Assembly: GCA_030040815.1 (NCBI GenBank)
Contig: JASHSZ010000469.1
Span: forward strand, 1-5,392
Length of the DNA stretch: 5,392 nt
Reading direction: 5' to 3'
Origin: Streptosporangiaceae bacterium
Lineage (GTDB): Bacteria > Actinomycetota > Actinomycetes > Streptosporangiales > Streptosporangiaceae
Under the pieces are notes generated by a model, which saw only the letters and a list, made by a program, of their open reading frames with translations, did not search any database and was not told the DNA's origin. Position 1 is the stretch's first letter, and each line of letters starts with the position of its first letter. The translations under genes were made by a program, and so were the position numbers. Below, one piece after another: positions 4,183 to 5,392 of this stretch.

Positions 4183-5392
4183 CTACATGCGCGCTGGCAC
4201 GCTGATGCCCAGCAGCCCGAGGCCAGTGACCAGGACTCGCAGCGACAGCGCGCACAGGGCCAGCCTGCTCTGTCTGGTTTGCGATGCTGCGGTGAGGACC
4301 GGGCACTGCTCGTAGAACGTGGTGAACGCGCTGGCCGTGTCGAAGAGGAATGCGGCCAGTTTGTGCGGCTCGGCGGCCACCGTCACGTCCTCAACGGCCC
4401 GGCCGAACCCGAGCAGCCGGAGCGCCAGTGCCCGTTCGGCCCTGCTGCCGAGGAGGATCGGGCCTGGGCTCACCGCCATGGGATCGAGGCCGGCCCTGGC
4501 GAAGATCGACCGGATTCGGGCGGCGGCGTACTGCAGGTATGGTCCGGTGTTGCCGGTCAGCGCGAGCAGCCGGTCGAAGTCCAGCACGTAATTGGAATCC
4601 CGGGCGACCGAGAGATCTGCGTATTTCAGCGCCCCGGTCCCGACCTCAAGGGCGATCTGATGCCGCTGCTCCGGATCGTCGTAGCGATCCCTGATGACCT
4701 CCTCGGCTCGCTCGACCGCCTCGTCGATCAGCGTGACCAGCCTGACCGAGTCTCCTGATCGGGTGCGGAACCGCTTGCCGTCCGCGCCGGCGACCATGCC
4801 GATGGCAGCGTGTTCCGCCCGTACCGTGTCCGCGAGCCAGTGCGCTTGCCGAGCCACCGCGAAGATCATGGCGAAGTGCAGGGACTGCTCCGAGCCAACC
4901 ACATAGATCAGCCGGTCAGCCTTGAGGTCGCGGATGCGGTACCGAATGGCCGCCATGTCCGTGGCGTCATAGCCATAGCCGCCGTCGCTCTTGCGCAAGA
5001 TGATCGGCAGCGGGCTGCCGTCCCGCGCGGTGAACCCCGGCGGGTACGCGCACAGGGCGCCGTCGCTGATCACCGCCACACCGAGTGACTCCAGCTCATC
5101 GCACACGTCGGCCAGCATGTCGTTGTAGAAGCTCTCCGGCGCTACGTCGGCGTCGGTCAGCGTGATGCCCAGCCGCTCGTAGATGGTGCGGTAGTACTGC
5201 TCGCTGTCGCCGACCAGGAGCTGCCATAGCCGCAGCGTCTCCGGGTCACCGGATTGCAGCGCGACGACGCGGCGCCGGGACCGGTCGGCGAATCCAGGAT
5301 CGATGTCAAATTTGTGCTTCGCCGCCTGGTAGAAGGTGTTGATCTCGCCGGCCGCCAGCTGCTCGTATGCGGTTTGCTCGCCGACGTCCAGC
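4183..5392 (-). CDS. argS: Arginyl-tRNA synthetase, C-terminal part (5' end outside the window)
   Basis: The cytoplasmic class I enzyme charges tRNA-Arg with arginine using ATP. The frame is open from the window edge to a TAG at 4183-4185, giving about 402 residues; actinobacterial ArgS has about 550-590, so the N-terminal tRNA-binding domain and the HIGH motif are outside. Visible: FYNDML (5116-5133), SDGGYGYDATDMAAIRYRI, then VVGSEQSLHFAMIF of the catalytic fold, KRFRTRSG (4753-4776), the degenerate KMSKS-loop equivalent usual in many ArgS, VGTGALKYADLS, and GNTGPYLQYAAARIRSIF (starting near 4554). The last about 120 residues form the helical DALR anticodon-binding domain and end LLGISVPARM, a typical ArgS end. 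No break or missing element is seen in the visible part. It is first in the minus-strand gene series, but its relation to the signalling genes is probably only positional. Confidence 0.97.
   Translation of the reverse strand, partial: LDVGEQTAYEQLAAGEINTFYQAAKHKFDIDPGFADRSRRRVVALQSGDPETLRLWQLLVGDSEQYYRTIYERLGITLTDADVAPESFYNDMLADVCDELESLGVAVISDGALCAYPPGFTARDGSPLPIILRKSDGGYGYDATDMAAIRYRIRDLKADRLIYVVGSEQSLHFAMIFAVARQAHWLADTVRAEHAAIGMVAGADGKRFRTRSGDSVRLVTLIDEAVERAEEVIRDRYDDPEQRHQIALEVGTGALKYADLSVARDSNYVLDFDRLLALTGNTGPYLQYAAARIRSIFARAGLDPMAVSPGPILLGSRAERALALRLLGFGRAVEDVTVAAEPHKLAAFLFDTASAFTTFYEQCPVLTAASQTRQSRLALCALSLRVLVTGLGLLGISVPARM

Noticed and set aside
1358..4315. Very long open frame of 985 codons on the plus strand
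   Set aside because: It is antisense to the kinase, the regulator, the DUF5666-like gene and the small ORF, which all share one register. Stops in it would need TTA, CTA or TCA codons in the real genes, and these are rare in GC-rich DNA. The protein text has no recognisable domain.

Overview
This window is high-GC DNA with strong G/C preference at third codon positions, GTG starts (three of the calls), and tightly packed genes. Together with an arginyl-tRNA synthetase and a PhoP/TrcR-style two-component pair of actinobacterial type, this points to a chromosomal segment of an actinomycete (Actinomycetota). I cannot name a genus. There is no transposase, tRNA, rRNA, CRISPR array or phage gene.

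Layout, plus strand: the first 165 bases are the end of a gene that enters from the left. It stops at a TGA directly followed by the GTG start of a TMEM175-family membrane protein (166-813), a probable potassium channel. The TMEM175 gene meets the histidine kinase gene tail to tail, and the two overlap by 17 bp.

Layout, minus strand, in transcription order: the C-terminal two-thirds of argS (5392 to 4183); a 92-bp gap; a 46-codon ORF with GQGKQS repeats (4090 to 3950); a 42-bp gap; an exported or membrane-anchored protein with a DUF5666-like C-terminal domain (3907 to 3368); a strong 39-nt hairpin (3319-3357) and a gap with 10-bp-period direct repeats; an OmpR/PhoB-family response regulator (3217 to 2474); and its sensor histidine kinase (2473 to 797), whose start abuts the regulator's stop.

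Likely logic: the kinase senses something outside the membrane through a loop of about 150 residues that holds its only two cysteines, and it phosphorylates the regulator at Asp58. The direct repeats upstream of the regulator may be its own binding site. The DUF5666-like protein just upstream is a plausible envelope partner or accessory, but this rests only on proximity.

Most interesting points: (1) the small repeat ORF and the DUF5666-like gene lie in one reading frame, separated by a single TAA and 14 open codons, and those codons encode the positive, hydrophobic start expected of a membrane anchor. This looks like one gene split by a nonsense codon, a readthrough case, or a sequence error. 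(2) The kinase has an ATP lid about 60 residues longer than usual, containing an imperfect 19-bp tandem duplication. (3) A long perfect-stem hairpin and phased direct repeats sit between the envelope protein and the regulator. I do not see a clearly new defence or mobile system here.
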